From Flavobacterium hankyongi (GTDB taxonomy: Bacteria; Bacteroidota; Bacteroidia; Flavobacteriales; Flavobacteriaceae), in the NCBI RefSeq assembly GCF_036840915.1, contig NZ_CP085725.1, positions 2,542,001 through 2,606,000 on the forward strand: 64,000 nt of DNA, in the 5' to 3' direction. The translations under genes and the position numbers were made by a program. Under the pieces are notes generated by a model, which saw only the letters and a list, made by a program, of their open reading frames with translations, made no database searches and was not told the DNA's origin. Shown piece by piece: positions 17,822 to 26,668 of this stretch. Numbering within the stretch: the stretch's first letter is position 1; each line of letters starts with the position of its first letter.

Positions 17822-18469
17822 TTGAAAATGAAGAAGTTAGTAGTTGTTTTAATGTGCATCATCTCAGTTGTAACCTTTGCTCAACATGGAAGAAGAGATG
17901 GAAATAGAATTGGAATTTCTGGAGGTCTAACTCATACGAGTTTAATTACATCTAATTTTAACACCAAGCCAGGAACAGGTTGGATTGGAGGATTTTCAGT
18001 TAGAGGAAATTATTATAATGACTGGAGTGCGATTTTCGGGATGCAGTTTATGGAAAATAAATTTTCTGTTGAAACCCTTACCAAAGATGTAGAATATAAA
18101 TTGCCAGCTGTACAGATTAGATTATTGTTGAGTGCTAATTTGGTAAAGAACCATCTTTCTATTGATTTTGGACCTGTTTTACAGATAAATGACAAGTTAA
18201 AAATTGATCAAGATGATGAAAATCGTATAATAAATGGAACGCTGCTAACAGCTAATGATATTATAGATGTTACTAAAATCAATGGAAATATTTATTTAGG
18301 ATTTTCTGCTGGTGGAAGACGTGTAAGAGTTGTTGGTTTTTATCAATATGGGCTTAATAATTTCTTGAATAAGCTTAACAATGATGATATAAAAGTACTT
18401 CAAAATAACAATCAAAAGTTTAAGGGAAATTTAGGAATTCTAAGTGGCCAAATACTATTTAATCTATAA
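17822..18469 (+). CDS. Small outer-membrane beta-barrel protein
   Basis: The 215-residue protein has a signal peptide (KKLVVVLMCIISVVTFAQ) and then alternating amphipathic strands such as RIGISGGLTHTSL, WIGGFSVRGNYYNDWSAIFG, AVQIRLLLSANLV, IYLGFSAGGRRVRVVGFYQYGL and the final GILSGQILFNL. This fits the Bacteroidota outer-membrane barrel families with eight to ten strands. No T9SS signal is present. Ligand and partners are unknown. It is divergent from the SPFH gene and ends in its own terminator. Confidence 0.72.
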   Translation: MKMKKLVVVLMCIISVVTFAQHGRRDGNRIGISGGLTHTSLITSNFNTKPGTGWIGGFSVRGNYYNDWSAIFGMQFMENKFSVETLTKDVEYKLPAVQIRLLLSANLVKNHLSIDFGPVLQINDKLKIDQDDENRIINGTLLTANDIIDVTKINGNIYLGFSAGGRRVRVVGFYQYGLNNFLNKLNNDDIKVLQNNNQKFKGNLGILSGQILFNL

Positions 18470-18493
18470 AACCTGCTTAATGCAGGTTTTTTT
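18468..18493 (+). terminator. Terminator of the beta-barrel gene
   Basis: A 9-bp perfect stem pairs 18468-18476 with 18482-18490 around a 5-nt loop and runs into T to 18493; it overlaps the stop codon. Confidence 0.85.
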
Positions 18494-18602
18494 ACATTCT
18501 TAACTTAAAGATTAATGTATCTTATTTTTTTATGATGTTTAGATAACCAAGCTTTAACTGGTCGGGTTTTAATTTTACTATGTAAATTTTAAAAACCAAA
18601 TC

Positions 18603-19190
18603 ATGAAAAAACTATACTTATTTTTCTTTTTCTTTTTGACCTTTAATCTAACATTTGCAGATTCCTTTATTATTAAACTTGACGGAAGTAAATCTCAAAT
18701 TAAAAGTAACTCCTTTAGAGTTAATAGTCTGGAAAAGATCATCTATTACAAACTAATTGATAGTGATAAAGAGATAAAATTGAATTTTAAAGACTTTGAT
18801 TATGTTGTTTTTGGGGTTAATAAGTTTAAAACTTTTAGGCTAAATAATTCAAAAGAAATTACTGGTTTTTTTGTTTTAACAGAGACAGATGACAAAATGT
18901 TGATTGCTATTCCAACAGCTGATCCTGAATCTGATAACAATAAGGTTAACTACGTATTTCATGTTATTGATAAGAACTACAATATCATTGAAACTCATAC
19001 TTTCAATAATCTTAGAAACCAAAAGAGTTCTAACGCTCGTTCAGAAATTTATTCTAAGATTTCTTTTTATTTTTCTAATTGTACTTCTTTAATTAGTAGA
19101 CTTTCTAGTTATGACAAGAATATGCATAGTATTGACAACTTATCTATATTAGGTTTTTTTAATGCTCCTGTTTTTACTGAGTGTAAATAA
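18603..19190 (+). CDS. Secreted protein of unknown function
   Basis: I do not recognise a family. The 195-residue product has a phenylalanine-rich signal peptide (MKKLYLFFFFFLTFNLTFA). The mature part looks beta-rich in its first half (SFIIKLDGSKSQIKSNSFRV, KEIKLNFKDFDYVVFGV) and contains a later helical part with FSNCTSLISRL. There are two cysteines, one near the very C-terminus (VFTECK). It is a single-gene unit between two terminators. The opening with DGSKS resembles secreted proteins that report on an envelope value or ligand, but no function can be supported. Confidence 0.65.
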   Translation: MKKLYLFFFFFLTFNLTFADSFIIKLDGSKSQIKSNSFRVNSLEKIIYYKLIDSDKEIKLNFKDFDYVVFGVNKFKTFRLNNSKEITGFFVLTETDDKMLIAIPTADPESDNNKVNYVFHVIDKNYNIIETHTFNNLRNQKSSNARSEIYSKISFYFSNCTSLISRLSSYDKNMHSIDNLSILGFFNAPVFTECK

Positions 19191-19218
19191 AAAAGCCCCT
19201 TAAATGGGGCTTTTTTTT
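19189..19218. terminator. Bidirectional terminator before gltX
   Basis: A 9-bp perfect GC-rich stem pairs 19191-19199 with 19206-19214 and is flanked by A and T runs. It lies between the convergent ends of the secreted-protein gene and gltX. Confidence 0.9.
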
Positions 19219-20719
19219 ATAATGTTTGAATGGCGGTTTCAATTCTTTCTATGCTTTCTTCTTTACCTAACATTTCAACTATATCAAATAAATGAGGTCC
19301 TTTTAAAGCTCCTACAAGGCTTAACCTGAAAGGTTGCATAACTTTACCCATTCCTATCTCGTTTGTCGTTAACCAGTCTTTTACAACTGCTTCTATGTTG
19401 ACAGATGTAAAGTCTGAAATACCTTCTAAAACTGCAATTAATTGTTTCATTAATTCTGGAGTTTCTTCCTTCCAGTTTTTAGCGGCTTTTTCGTCATATG
19501 AACTTGGAGCAACAAAGAAGTAATCTGATAAGTCATATAATTCAGTAATAAAATTAGCTCTTTCTTTTACCAAACTTACAACTCTTGTTAAATCCAAATC
19601 TGTAGAAATACCTTTAGCATTTAGTTCTTTTTTGAACATTTCAGCCAATTCTGAGTCTTCTTTTTTAATTAAATATTGGTGGTTAAACCATTTGTTTTTT
19701 TCTGGATCAAATTTGGCACCCGACTTGTTAACACGAGCTAAATCAAATTTCTGAACTAATTCCTCAAGTGAGAATATTTCTTGTTCAGTCCCATCATTCC
19801 AACCCAATAATGCTAGAAAGTTTACGACAGCTTCCGGGAAAAATCCGTTTTCACGATACCCCATAGATGTTCCTTCTTCGGTTTTCCATTCTAAAGGAAA
19901 TACAGGAAATCCCATTTTATCACCATCTCTTTTAGAAAGTTTTCCGTTTCCAATTGGTTTTAAAATTAGTGGTAAATGTGCAAATTCTGGTGCTTCCCAA
20001 TCAAAGGCTTTGTATAATAATTTATGAAGTGGTAACGATGGCAACCATTCCTCACCACGAATTACGTGTGATGTTTCCATTAAATGATCATCTACAATAT
20101 TTGCTAAATGATATGTTGGCATACCATCGCTTTTGTAAAGTACTTTATCATCTAATAAGTTAGTATCAAACTTTACATCTCCACGAATAATATCATTTAT
20201 GATTAAAGTTTCATTTATTGGAGTTTTAAAACGAACGACAAAAGCATCACCATTGGAAATTCTTTTTTCAACTTCTTCACGTGAAACAGTTAACGAGTTA
20301 TCAAGTTGCTCTCTAACCGAATGATTGTAGATAAATGTTTTACCTTCTGCTTCCGCCTGCTTTCTTAATTCATCTAGTTTTTCTGCTGAATCAAAAGCAT
20401 AATATGCCCAACCATTTTCTATAAGTTTATCTGCATATTGTTTATACATCTCTTTGCGTTCACTTTGTCTATAAGGACCAAACTTTTCATTTTTACCTAC
20501 AGTTTCATCTGGAGCAATACCTAACCATTCTAAAGCTTCAAAAATATAAGCTTCCGCACCTGGTACAAATCTAGTTTGATCAGTATCTTCTATACGTAAA
20601 TAAAAAGTTCCATTGTTTTTCTTAGCAAACAAGTAGTTAAATAAAGCAGTTCTAACACCACCTATGTGTAAAGGTCCTGTTGGACTTGGTGCAAATCGCA
20701 CTCTAACGGGCTTTGACAT
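19217..20719 (-). CDS. gltX: Glutamyl-tRNA synthetase
   Basis: GluRS attaches glutamate to tRNA-Glu. The 500-residue class I enzyme opens with RFAPSPTGPLHIGGVRTAL (HIGH motif) and has the KMSKS-equivalent GKLSKRDGDKMG near residue 265. The C-terminal helical anticodon-binding domain spans about 340-500. Length and motifs are normal for Bacteroidota. It is transcribed alone; the divergent DUF4175 gene starts 160 bp upstream. Confidence 0.96.
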   Translation of the reverse strand: MSKPVRVRFAPSPTGPLHIGGVRTALFNYLFAKKNNGTFYLRIEDTDQTRFVPGAEAYIFEALEWLGIAPDETVGKNEKFGPYRQSERKEMYKQYADKLIENGWAYYAFDSAEKLDELRKQAEAEGKTFIYNHSVREQLDNSLTVSREEVEKRISNGDAFVVRFKTPINETLIINDIIRGDVKFDTNLLDDKVLYKSDGMPTYHLANIVDDHLMETSHVIRGEEWLPSLPLHKLLYKAFDWEAPEFAHLPLILKPIGNGKLSKRDGDKMGFPVFPLEWKTEEGTSMGYRENGFFPEAVVNFLALLGWNDGTEQEIFSLEELVQKFDLARVNKSGAKFDPEKNKWFNHQYLIKKEDSELAEMFKKELNAKGISTDLDLTRVVSLVKERANFITELYDLSDYFFVAPSSYDEKAAKNWKEETPELMKQLIAVLEGISDFTSVNIEAVVKDWLTTNEIGMGKVMQPFRLSLVGALKGPHLFDIVEMLGKEESIERIETAIQTL

Positions 20720-20882
20720 TTTATTAAAATTTGACTACAAAGATAATTGTTACTCAGGAGTTAATAATGTGTCTTTCAAATAAATTTATTTTATGTATTT
20801 ATTAACAGTCTCCGAAATTTTTTAAAGTTTTTGTAATTGGAAATTTCATAATTTTATAGGTTATTAACAATTGTAAGCATTT

Positions 20883-23800
20883 ATGAACGCTTCCGAAGTA
20901 ATTTTTGGTAAACTAGAACAATTCATCAAAAAGTTTTATACGAATGAACTTATTCGTGGTAGTATATTTTTTGTTGGATTAGGCTTGTTATATTTTCTTT
21001 TTACAAGTTTTGTAGAGTATTTCCTTTGGTTAAAACCAACAGGAAGAACTGTATTGTTTTGGTTATTTGTCTTGGTCGAATTATTTCTGCTAGGAAGATT
21101 TATCATTTTTCCTCTAACAAAATTATTTAGAATTCAAAAGGGTATTACTTATGAAGATGCATCTAAAATCATTGGAAGTCATTTTTCTAATGTAAATGAT
21201 AAGTTGATTAATTTTTTACAATTAGCCAATGATAGAAACCAATCAGAATTGCTTCTCGCTTCTATAGAACAAAAAGCTAATTCTTTACAACCAATTCCTT
21301 TTACAAATGCGATTGATTTTAATAAGAACAAAAAGTTTATTCCTTTAGCAGCTATTCCTATTCTCTTTATTATATTCCTTGCAATTTCTGGAAGGAAAGA
21401 TTATATAACTGAAAGCATGAGTAGAGTTGTTAACTTCAAGCAACAATACACACCTCCTGCTCCATTTAGTTTTGTTGTAGTTAATAATCTTGTAACTGAA
21501 CAAAACAAAGATTTTGTTCTGAAGGTTAAAACCACTGGAAAAGTTGTTCCTGAAAAAGCACTTATCTACATTAATGATGAAAGCTATTTTATGGAAAGTA
21601 GTAAACCTGGTGAATTTCAATATACGTTTGAAAAGCCAGTTTCTAATATAGATTTTCATATTGAAGCCAATGAAGTTTCTTCCTCTAATTATGTTTTGAA
21701 TGTTACTACGGTACCCGCTATTGTATACTTCGAAATGAAACTTAATTTTCCGGCATATTTACATAAAAAGACTGAAGTTATTAAAGGAACAGGTAATGCT
21801 ATTGTACCAGAAGGGACTCAAGTGTCATGGGTTATGAATACTGTGGCTACTGATAAAGTTTCATTAATTGAAAAGAATAACTCTTTCCCTTTTTCTAGGA
21901 GCCAAAAAGCGTTTAGTTTATCAAAAAATATTTATGAAAATTCAGATTATCAGATAGTTACTTCAAATAGTAAGGTACAAAACTATGAAAAGTTGTCGTA
22001 TTCAATCAATGTTTTAAAAGATCAATACCCAACAATTAAAGTTGATGTCGCTCCTGATACCCTTAAACTAGGAAAAAGCTATTTGTTAGGTCAACTTTCA
22101 GATGATTATGGACTTTCAAAACTTCAGGTTGTTTATTATCCTAAGAACAATCCTGCTAAAACGCATCGAGGAACGTTGAAGGTTAAGAATGATGTGTATG
22201 ACCAATTTGTTTTTGCTTTTCCTAGTAACTTACCTATAGAGGAAGGAATTGCCTATGAATACTATTTTGAGGTTTATGATAATGATGCAATCCATCATTT
22301 TAAAAGTGTTAAGTCTTCTGTTTTTTCACATAGAGAAGATACCGAATCTGAAAAGCAAGAACAGTTTTTAGAAAATCAAAATCAGAGTATTCAAGGTTTG
22401 GAAAAAACTTTAAAAAGCCAAGACAAACAAATTAACGAGTTAGAAAAGCTTCAGCAAAATAGTAAAGAAAAAAAAGATCTTGATTATAAAGATCAGCAGA
22501 AAATGAATGACTTTTTGAAACGTCAAAAACAACAAGAAGAAATGTTCAAAGAATTCTCTGATAAGATGAAAGAGAATTTAGAGAAATTCAACCCTACTGA
22601 GAAAGATCCAGATAAAGAACTTTTAAAAGAACGTCTTGAAAAAGTACAAAAAGATGCTGAGAAAAACCAAAAACTTTTGGATGAGTTGAAGGAACTAAAT
22701 AATAAGTTAGAACAAGAAGAGTTGTTTGATCGTATTGAAAAGTTCCAGCAAAAAAGTAAAAACCAAACTAAAAGTTTGGAGCAATTGGTTGAGCTCACCA
22801 AACGTTATTATGTAGAAAAGAAGGCCAGTCAAATTGCTGATAAATTAGAAAAGCTTGCCGAGAAACAAGAAAAATTATCTGATAGTAAAGAAAATTCAAC
22901 AGAGAAGCAAAATGAAATTAACAAAGAATTCGATGATTTAAAAAAGCAACTTGACGCTCTTGATAAAGAAAATAAGGAATTGAAAAAACCAATGGATATA
23001 CCTAATGATAAGGATAAAAAAGAAAGTATTGACAATGATTTAAAAAATGCTTCAGATCAATTAAAGAAGAATTCTCCTTCTTCAGCTTCTCCTAAACAAA
23101 AGAGTGCTGCAAAGAAAATGCAACAAATGGGGCAGTCTATGCAAATGGATATGCAAGGTGGTGAGCAAGAACAATTGGAAGAAGATGTAAAAATGCTACG
23201 TCAGATTTTAGATAATTTAGTAGAGGTTTCCTTTTCTCAAGAAAATTTAATTAAAAGTGTAAAAGAGGTCAATGGAAATAATGCGTCTTTTGCCAAGAAT
23301 TTAAAACGCCAGCAAGATTTAAAAAATCAATTTCGTTATGTCGATGATAGTTTGTTTGCAATGTCATTACGTAATCCTAAAATTGGAGACAAGGTTATAA
23401 TTGAGATTGGAAATATTCATTACAATATGGATAAAAGCATTGTTTCTTTTACCGAAAATCAAATCGGAAGAGGTACTTCAAGTCAACAATTTGCATTAAC
23501 CGGCGCTAACACTCTAGCTAATTTATTGGCTGATATTTTAAACAGCATGCAAATGCAAATGTCTGGCCAAGGTCAGGGTTCTCCCAAACCAGGAAAAGGA
23601 CAAGGTAGTGGAATGCAATTGCCAGATATTATTAAAAAGCAACAAGGTCTGGGTGAAAAAATGCAAGAAGGAAATAAAGAAGGTGGTGATAAGCAAGGAG
23701 AAAAACCAGGACAGAAGCCAGGACAAAAACCTGGTGAAGGAATGTCGGGTGGTCAAAACGGTGGTAAGTCTGGACAATCAGGACAATCACAAAATGCTGA

Positions 23801-24233
23801 AGGAAGCGATAGTGATGGAGAAGGAAATGCAAAGCAAGTTCTTGACATTTTAAAAGAACAGAGACAGCTTCGTGAAAGTTTAGAAAACGAATTAAAGAAA
23901 CACGGATTAACAGGTGCTGGTCAAGATGCTTTAAGTAAAATGAAGCAAATAGAAAAGCAACTTATTAATAAAGGTTTTACCCAAGACGTAGTTCAAAAAG
24001 CATTGAATTTAAAATATGATTTATTAAATCTTGAAGAAGCAGTACAAAAACAAAATCAAGATAATAAAAGAGAAGGGATAACTAATAAAAGAGAGTTTCA
24101 AAACACTGCTCCTGCCCTTCCGCAAAAGCTTCAAGATTATTTGAATAGTATTGAAATATTAAATAGACAAACACTACCTTTGCGCTCGCAATTTAATAAA
24201 CGCGTTCAAGATTATTTCAAAGAGAATGATTAG
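20883..24233 (+). CDS. DUF4175 family large membrane protein with long coiled coil
   Basis: The 1116-residue protein has three membrane helices near the N-terminus (about 25-48, 55-77 and 150-168) and an extracytoplasmic beta-rich region (about 190-480) with Ig-like strands. A long highly charged helical region rich in K, E and Q follows (about 490-800). Near residue 890 it turns into a Met/Gln/Gly-rich low-complexity stretch (MQMQMSGQGQGSPKPGKGQG) and ends in another helical domain. This matches the Bacteroidota DUF4175 proteins, whose function is not established; an envelope or peptidoglycan role is a guess. It overlaps ybeY by 8 bp, so the two are translationally coupled. Confidence 0.8.
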   Translation: MNASEVIFGKLEQFIKKFYTNELIRGSIFFVGLGLLYFLFTSFVEYFLWLKPTGRTVLFWLFVLVELFLLGRFIIFPLTKLFRIQKGITYEDASKIIGSHFSNVNDKLINFLQLANDRNQSELLLASIEQKANSLQPIPFTNAIDFNKNKKFIPLAAIPILFIIFLAISGRKDYITESMSRVVNFKQQYTPPAPFSFVVVNNLVTEQNKDFVLKVKTTGKVVPEKALIYINDESYFMESSKPGEFQYTFEKPVSNIDFHIEANEVSSSNYVLNVTTVPAIVYFEMKLNFPAYLHKKTEVIKGTGNAIVPEGTQVSWVMNTVATDKVSLIEKNNSFPFSRSQKAFSLSKNIYENSDYQIVTSNSKVQNYEKLSYSINVLKDQYPTIKVDVAPDTLKLGKSYLLGQLSDDYGLSKLQVVYYPKNNPAKTHRGTLKVKNDVYDQFVFAFPSNLPIEEGIAYEYYFEVYDNDAIHHFKSVKSSVFSHREDTESEKQEQFLENQNQSIQGLEKTLKSQDKQINELEKLQQNSKEKKDLDYKDQQKMNDFLKRQKQQEEMFKEFSDKMKENLEKFNPTEKDPDKELLKERLEKVQKDAEKNQKLLDELKELNNKLEQEELFDRIEKFQQKSKNQTKSLEQLVELTKRYYVEKKASQIADKLEKLAEKQEKLSDSKENSTEKQNEINKEFDDLKKQLDALDKENKELKKPMDIPNDKDKKESIDNDLKNASDQLKKNSPSSASPKQKSAAKKMQQMGQSMQMDMQGGEQEQLEEDVKMLRQILDNLVEVSFSQENLIKSVKEVNGNNASFAKNLKRQQDLKNQFRYVDDSLFAMSLRNPKIGDKVIIEIGNIHYNMDKSIVSFTENQIGRGTSSQQFALTGANTLANLLADILNSMQMQMSGQGQGSPKPGKGQGSGMQLPDIIKKQQGLGEKMQEGNKEGGDKQGEKPGQKPGQKPGEGMSGGQNGGKSGQSGQSQNAEGSDSDGEGNAKQVLDILKEQRQLRESLENELKKHGLTGAGQDALSKMKQIEKQLINKGFTQDVVQKALNLKYDLLNLEEAVQKQNQDNKREGITNKREFQNTAPALPQKLQDYLNSIEILNRQTLPLRSQFNKRVQDYFKEND

Positions 24234-24648
24234 TTACAATTATGAAATAGATTTTTTAATTTCTAACGAAGAAGAATACACTTCTTGGATAGAAAATGTT
24301 GTCAAATCAGAAGGAAAAACCTTAGGAGAACTGTCTTATATTTTCTGTGATGATGAGTATTTACTTGAAATAAATCAACAGTATTTAGATCATGATACAC
24401 TTACGGATATAATTAGTTTTGATTATACCGAGGGTGATATTATTTCTGGAGACATATTTATCTCTGTTGAACGTGTAAAAGATAATGCTTTAGATTTTAA
24501 TGTTTCTTTTGAAGATGAATTAAAACGTGTTATTATCCATGGTGTACTTCACTATTGTGGATACAAAGACAAATCTGAATCGGATGAATTATTAATGCGT
24601 TCTAAAGAAGAAGAAAAAATTAAAATGTTTCACGTGAAACATTTTTAA
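24226..24648 (+). CDS. ybeY: Endoribonuclease YbeY (rRNA maturation)
   Basis: YbeY is a metal-dependent endoribonuclease needed for 16S rRNA 3' maturation and ribosome quality control. The 140-residue length fits. LNQQYLDHDTLTDIISFDY and GDIFISVERV are typical, and the metal site is HGVLHYCGYKDK near residue 105. In the E. coli form the third ligand is histidine (HGxLHxxGYDH); here the equivalent residue is aspartate, a variant I believe is usual in Bacteroidota. The start overlaps the preceding gene by 8 bp. The last residues, MFHVKHF, are encoded by a perfect parS palindrome, so they are shaped by the DNA site rather than by the enzyme. Confidence 0.93.
   Translation: MISYNYEIDFLISNEEEYTSWIENVVKSEGKTLGELSYIFCDDEYLLEINQQYLDHDTLTDIISFDYTEGDIISGDIFISVERVKDNALDFNVSFEDELKRVIIHGVLHYCGYKDKSESDELLMRSKEEEKIKMFHVKHF
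24626..24641. promoter_or_regulatory. parS: parS site (ParB-binding centromere), perfect, inside 3' end of ybeY
   Basis: The 16-mer TGTTTCACGTGAAACA is identical to the widely conserved bacterial parS sequence. Flanking A and T residues extend it to a 24-bp perfect palindrome at 24622-24645. In other bacteria ParB loads here and spreads to organise and segregate the origin region. Confidence 0.93.
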
Positions 24649-24666
24649 ACAATTTATATTAATTTC

Positions 24667-24682
24667 TGTTCCACGTGGAACA
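24667..24682. promoter_or_regulatory. parS: parS site, TGTTCC/GGAACA variant, between ybeY and mnmG
   Basis: TGTTCCACGTGGAACA is a known symmetric parS variant. It is embedded in a 32-bp perfect palindrome at 24659-24690, longer than ParB binding alone requires. It is 41 bp from the first site. Confidence 0.9.
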
Positions 24683-24721
24683 GAAATTAAATTTTTACAA
24701 AAAAATAATAAACATTCATAT

Positions 24722-24737
24722 TGTTTCAGGTGAAACA
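24722..24737. promoter_or_regulatory. parS: parS-like site with off-centre core, upstream of mnmG
   Basis: TGTTTCAGGTGAAACA matches the parS consensus except for CAGGTG instead of CACGTG in the centre. It is embedded in a 32-bp palindrome at 24714-24745 that is perfect apart from this centre. It ends just before the mnmG start. Confidence 0.75.
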
Positions 24738-24766
24738 ATATGAATTCAAAACTCCTTAAAGGAATT

Positions 24767-26638
24767 ATGTTTTTAGAGAAGTATGATGTAATTGTAGTTG
24801 GTGCTGGTCACGCAGGTTGTGAGGCTGCAGCATCTGCTGCAAATTTGGGTTGTAAAACATTATTGATTACAATGAGTTTGCAAAATATTGCGCAAATGTC
24901 ATGTAATCCTGCTATGGGCGGAATTGCAAAAGGACAAATTGTTCGTGAGATTGATGCGCTTGGTGGTTATTCTGGAATTGTTTCAGATAAGACCGCGATT
25001 CAATTCAAGATGTTGAATCAGTCTAAAGGACCTGCTATGTGGTCGCCACGTTGTCAAAGTGATCGTATGCGTTTTTCTGAAGAATGGAGATTGATGTTGG
25101 AGCAAACTCCTAACCTTGATTTTTACCAAGAAATGGTTACTGGAGTGATTACAGAAGGTGATAAAATTACAGGTGTTAAAACAGCGATTGGTTTAAACAT
25201 ATATGCTAAAACCGTTGTACTAACCAACGGTACTTTTTTGAATGGGTTGATTCATATTGGAGATAAACAATTTGGTGGTGGTCGTGCTGGTGAAAGTGCT
25301 TCGTACGGAATTACCGAAGATTTGATTAAATTAGGTTTTCAATCAGGAAGAATGAAAACTGGAACTCCACCACGTGTAGATGGTCGTTCGTTAGATTATT
25401 CTAAAATGAGAGTTGAACCAGGAGATGTTAATCCTGCTAAATTCTCTTATTCTGATATTACAAAACCATTGAAAATCCAACGCGATTGTCATATGACTTA
25501 TACTTCTCCTTTGGTGCATGATTTATTGCGCGAAGGATTTGATCGTTCTCCAATGTTTAACGGTCGAATAAAATCATTGGGTCCAAGATATTGTCCTTCT
25601 ATAGAAGATAAAATAAATCGTTTTGCAGATAAAGACCGTCATCAGCTTTTTGTAGAGCCAGAAGGATGGAATACTGTTGAAGTGTATGTGAACGGATTTT
25701 CTACTTCGTTGCCAGAAGATGTTCAATTTAAAGCATTGCGTTCTGTAGAAGGTTTTGAAAATGTAAAATTCTTCCGTGCAGGTTATGCAATCGAATATGA
25801 CTACTTCCCTCCTACGCAGTTAAAACATACGTTAGAAACTAAATTAATTTCTGGTTTGTTTTTCGCAGGACAAATTAATGGAACTACCGGATATGAAGAA
25901 GCGGCTTCTCAAGGATTAATGGCGGGGATAAATGCTGCATTGAAAGCGCAAGAACGTGATGAGTTTACATTAAAACGTGATGAGGCATATATAGGAGTTC
26001 TTATAGATGATTTAATTACAAAAGGAACGGAAGAACCATATCGTATGTTTACCTCTCGTGCCGAGTATCGTACGTTACTTCGTCAAGATAATGCCGATTA
26101 TCGTTTGACTCCAATGTCGAATAAAATTGGGTTAGCTTCAGATGAACGTATGCGTCGTATGGAATATAAATTTAACGAGGCTGATAAAATGGTTAACTTT
26201 TTCAAAGAAACTTCCGTTTCTGTTGCAGAAGCAAATCCGGTTTTAGAAGCTAAAGAAAGTACTTCTATTTCGCAAGGTGATAAAATGTTTAAAATTTTCT
26301 CACGTCCGCAAATTGATATGGATGATATGCGTAAATTCGAAAAAGTTGAAGAATACATTTCTAATAATACTTTGGATAAAGAAGTTTTAGAACAAGCCGA
26401 AATTCAAGTGAAATATTCGGGTTATATAGAAAAGGAAAGAACTAATGCCGAAAAGCTTCACCGTTTAGAAAATATCCGTATTCCAGATAATTTTGACTAT
26501 GATCAGTTAAAATCACTTTCTTATGAAGCTCGAGAAAAACTAAAAAAGATTCGTCCTGTTACTATTTCACAAGCATCTCGTATCAGTGGTGTTTCACCAA
26601 ATGACATTTCGGTGTTGTTAGTTTTTATGGGGCGATAA
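24767..26638 (+). CDS. mnmG: tRNA uridine-5-carboxymethylaminomethyl modification enzyme MnmG (GidA)
   Basis: MnmG works with MnmE to modify U34 of several tRNAs using FAD, glycine or ammonium and methylene-tetrahydrofolate. The protein shows the FAD fold YDVIVVGAGHAGCEAA, the signature SCNPAMGGIAKGQIVREIDALGG, the second signature TGTPPRVDGRSLD and the C-terminal helical domain with EPYRMFTSRAEYRTLLRQDNAD. I prefer the ATG at 24767 (MFLEKYDV, 623 residues) because AAAGGA lies just upstream and family members begin this way. The in-frame ATG at 24740 adds nine residues and overlaps the third parS-like palindrome. Confidence 0.95.
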   Translation: MFLEKYDVIVVGAGHAGCEAAASAANLGCKTLLITMSLQNIAQMSCNPAMGGIAKGQIVREIDALGGYSGIVSDKTAIQFKMLNQSKGPAMWSPRCQSDRMRFSEEWRLMLEQTPNLDFYQEMVTGVITEGDKITGVKTAIGLNIYAKTVVLTNGTFLNGLIHIGDKQFGGGRAGESASYGITEDLIKLGFQSGRMKTGTPPRVDGRSLDYSKMRVEPGDVNPAKFSYSDITKPLKIQRDCHMTYTSPLVHDLLREGFDRSPMFNGRIKSLGPRYCPSIEDKINRFADKDRHQLFVEPEGWNTVEVYVNGFSTSLPEDVQFKALRSVEGFENVKFFRAGYAIEYDYFPPTQLKHTLETKLISGLFFAGQINGTTGYEEAASQGLMAGINAALKAQERDEFTLKRDEAYIGVLIDDLITKGTEEPYRMFTSRAEYRTLLRQDNADYRLTPMSNKIGLASDERMRRMEYKFNEADKMVNFFKETSVSVAEANPVLEAKESTSISQGDKMFKIFSRPQIDMDDMRKFEKVEEYISNNTLDKEVLEQAEIQVKYSGYIEKERTNAEKLHRLENIRIPDNFDYDQLKSLSYEAREKLKKIRPVTISQASRISGVSPNDISVLLVFMGR

Positions 26639-26649
26639 TTTTTTCAATT

Positions 26650-26665
26650 TGTTTCACGTGGAACG
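26650..26665. promoter_or_regulatory. parS: parS site, hybrid half-sites, between mnmG and SH3 gene
   Basis: TGTTTCACGTGGAACG joins a TGTTTC half to a GGAAC half around the CACGTG core, one base short of full at the last position. It fills the gap between mnmG and the next gene, ending 3 bp before that start. Confidence 0.8.
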
Positions 26666-26668
26666 AGA

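Noticed and set aside
20273..20288. TTCTTCACGTGAAACA inside gltX as a further parS site
   Set aside because: One half-site lacks two consensus bases and it lies in coding sequence 4 kb from the cluster; kept only as a comment in the parS finding.
23538..23853. Overlapping ORFs on both strands within the DUF4175 gene near the Gln/Gly-rich stretch
   Set aside because: They are frame shadows of a low-complexity region inside a continuous 1116-codon gene.
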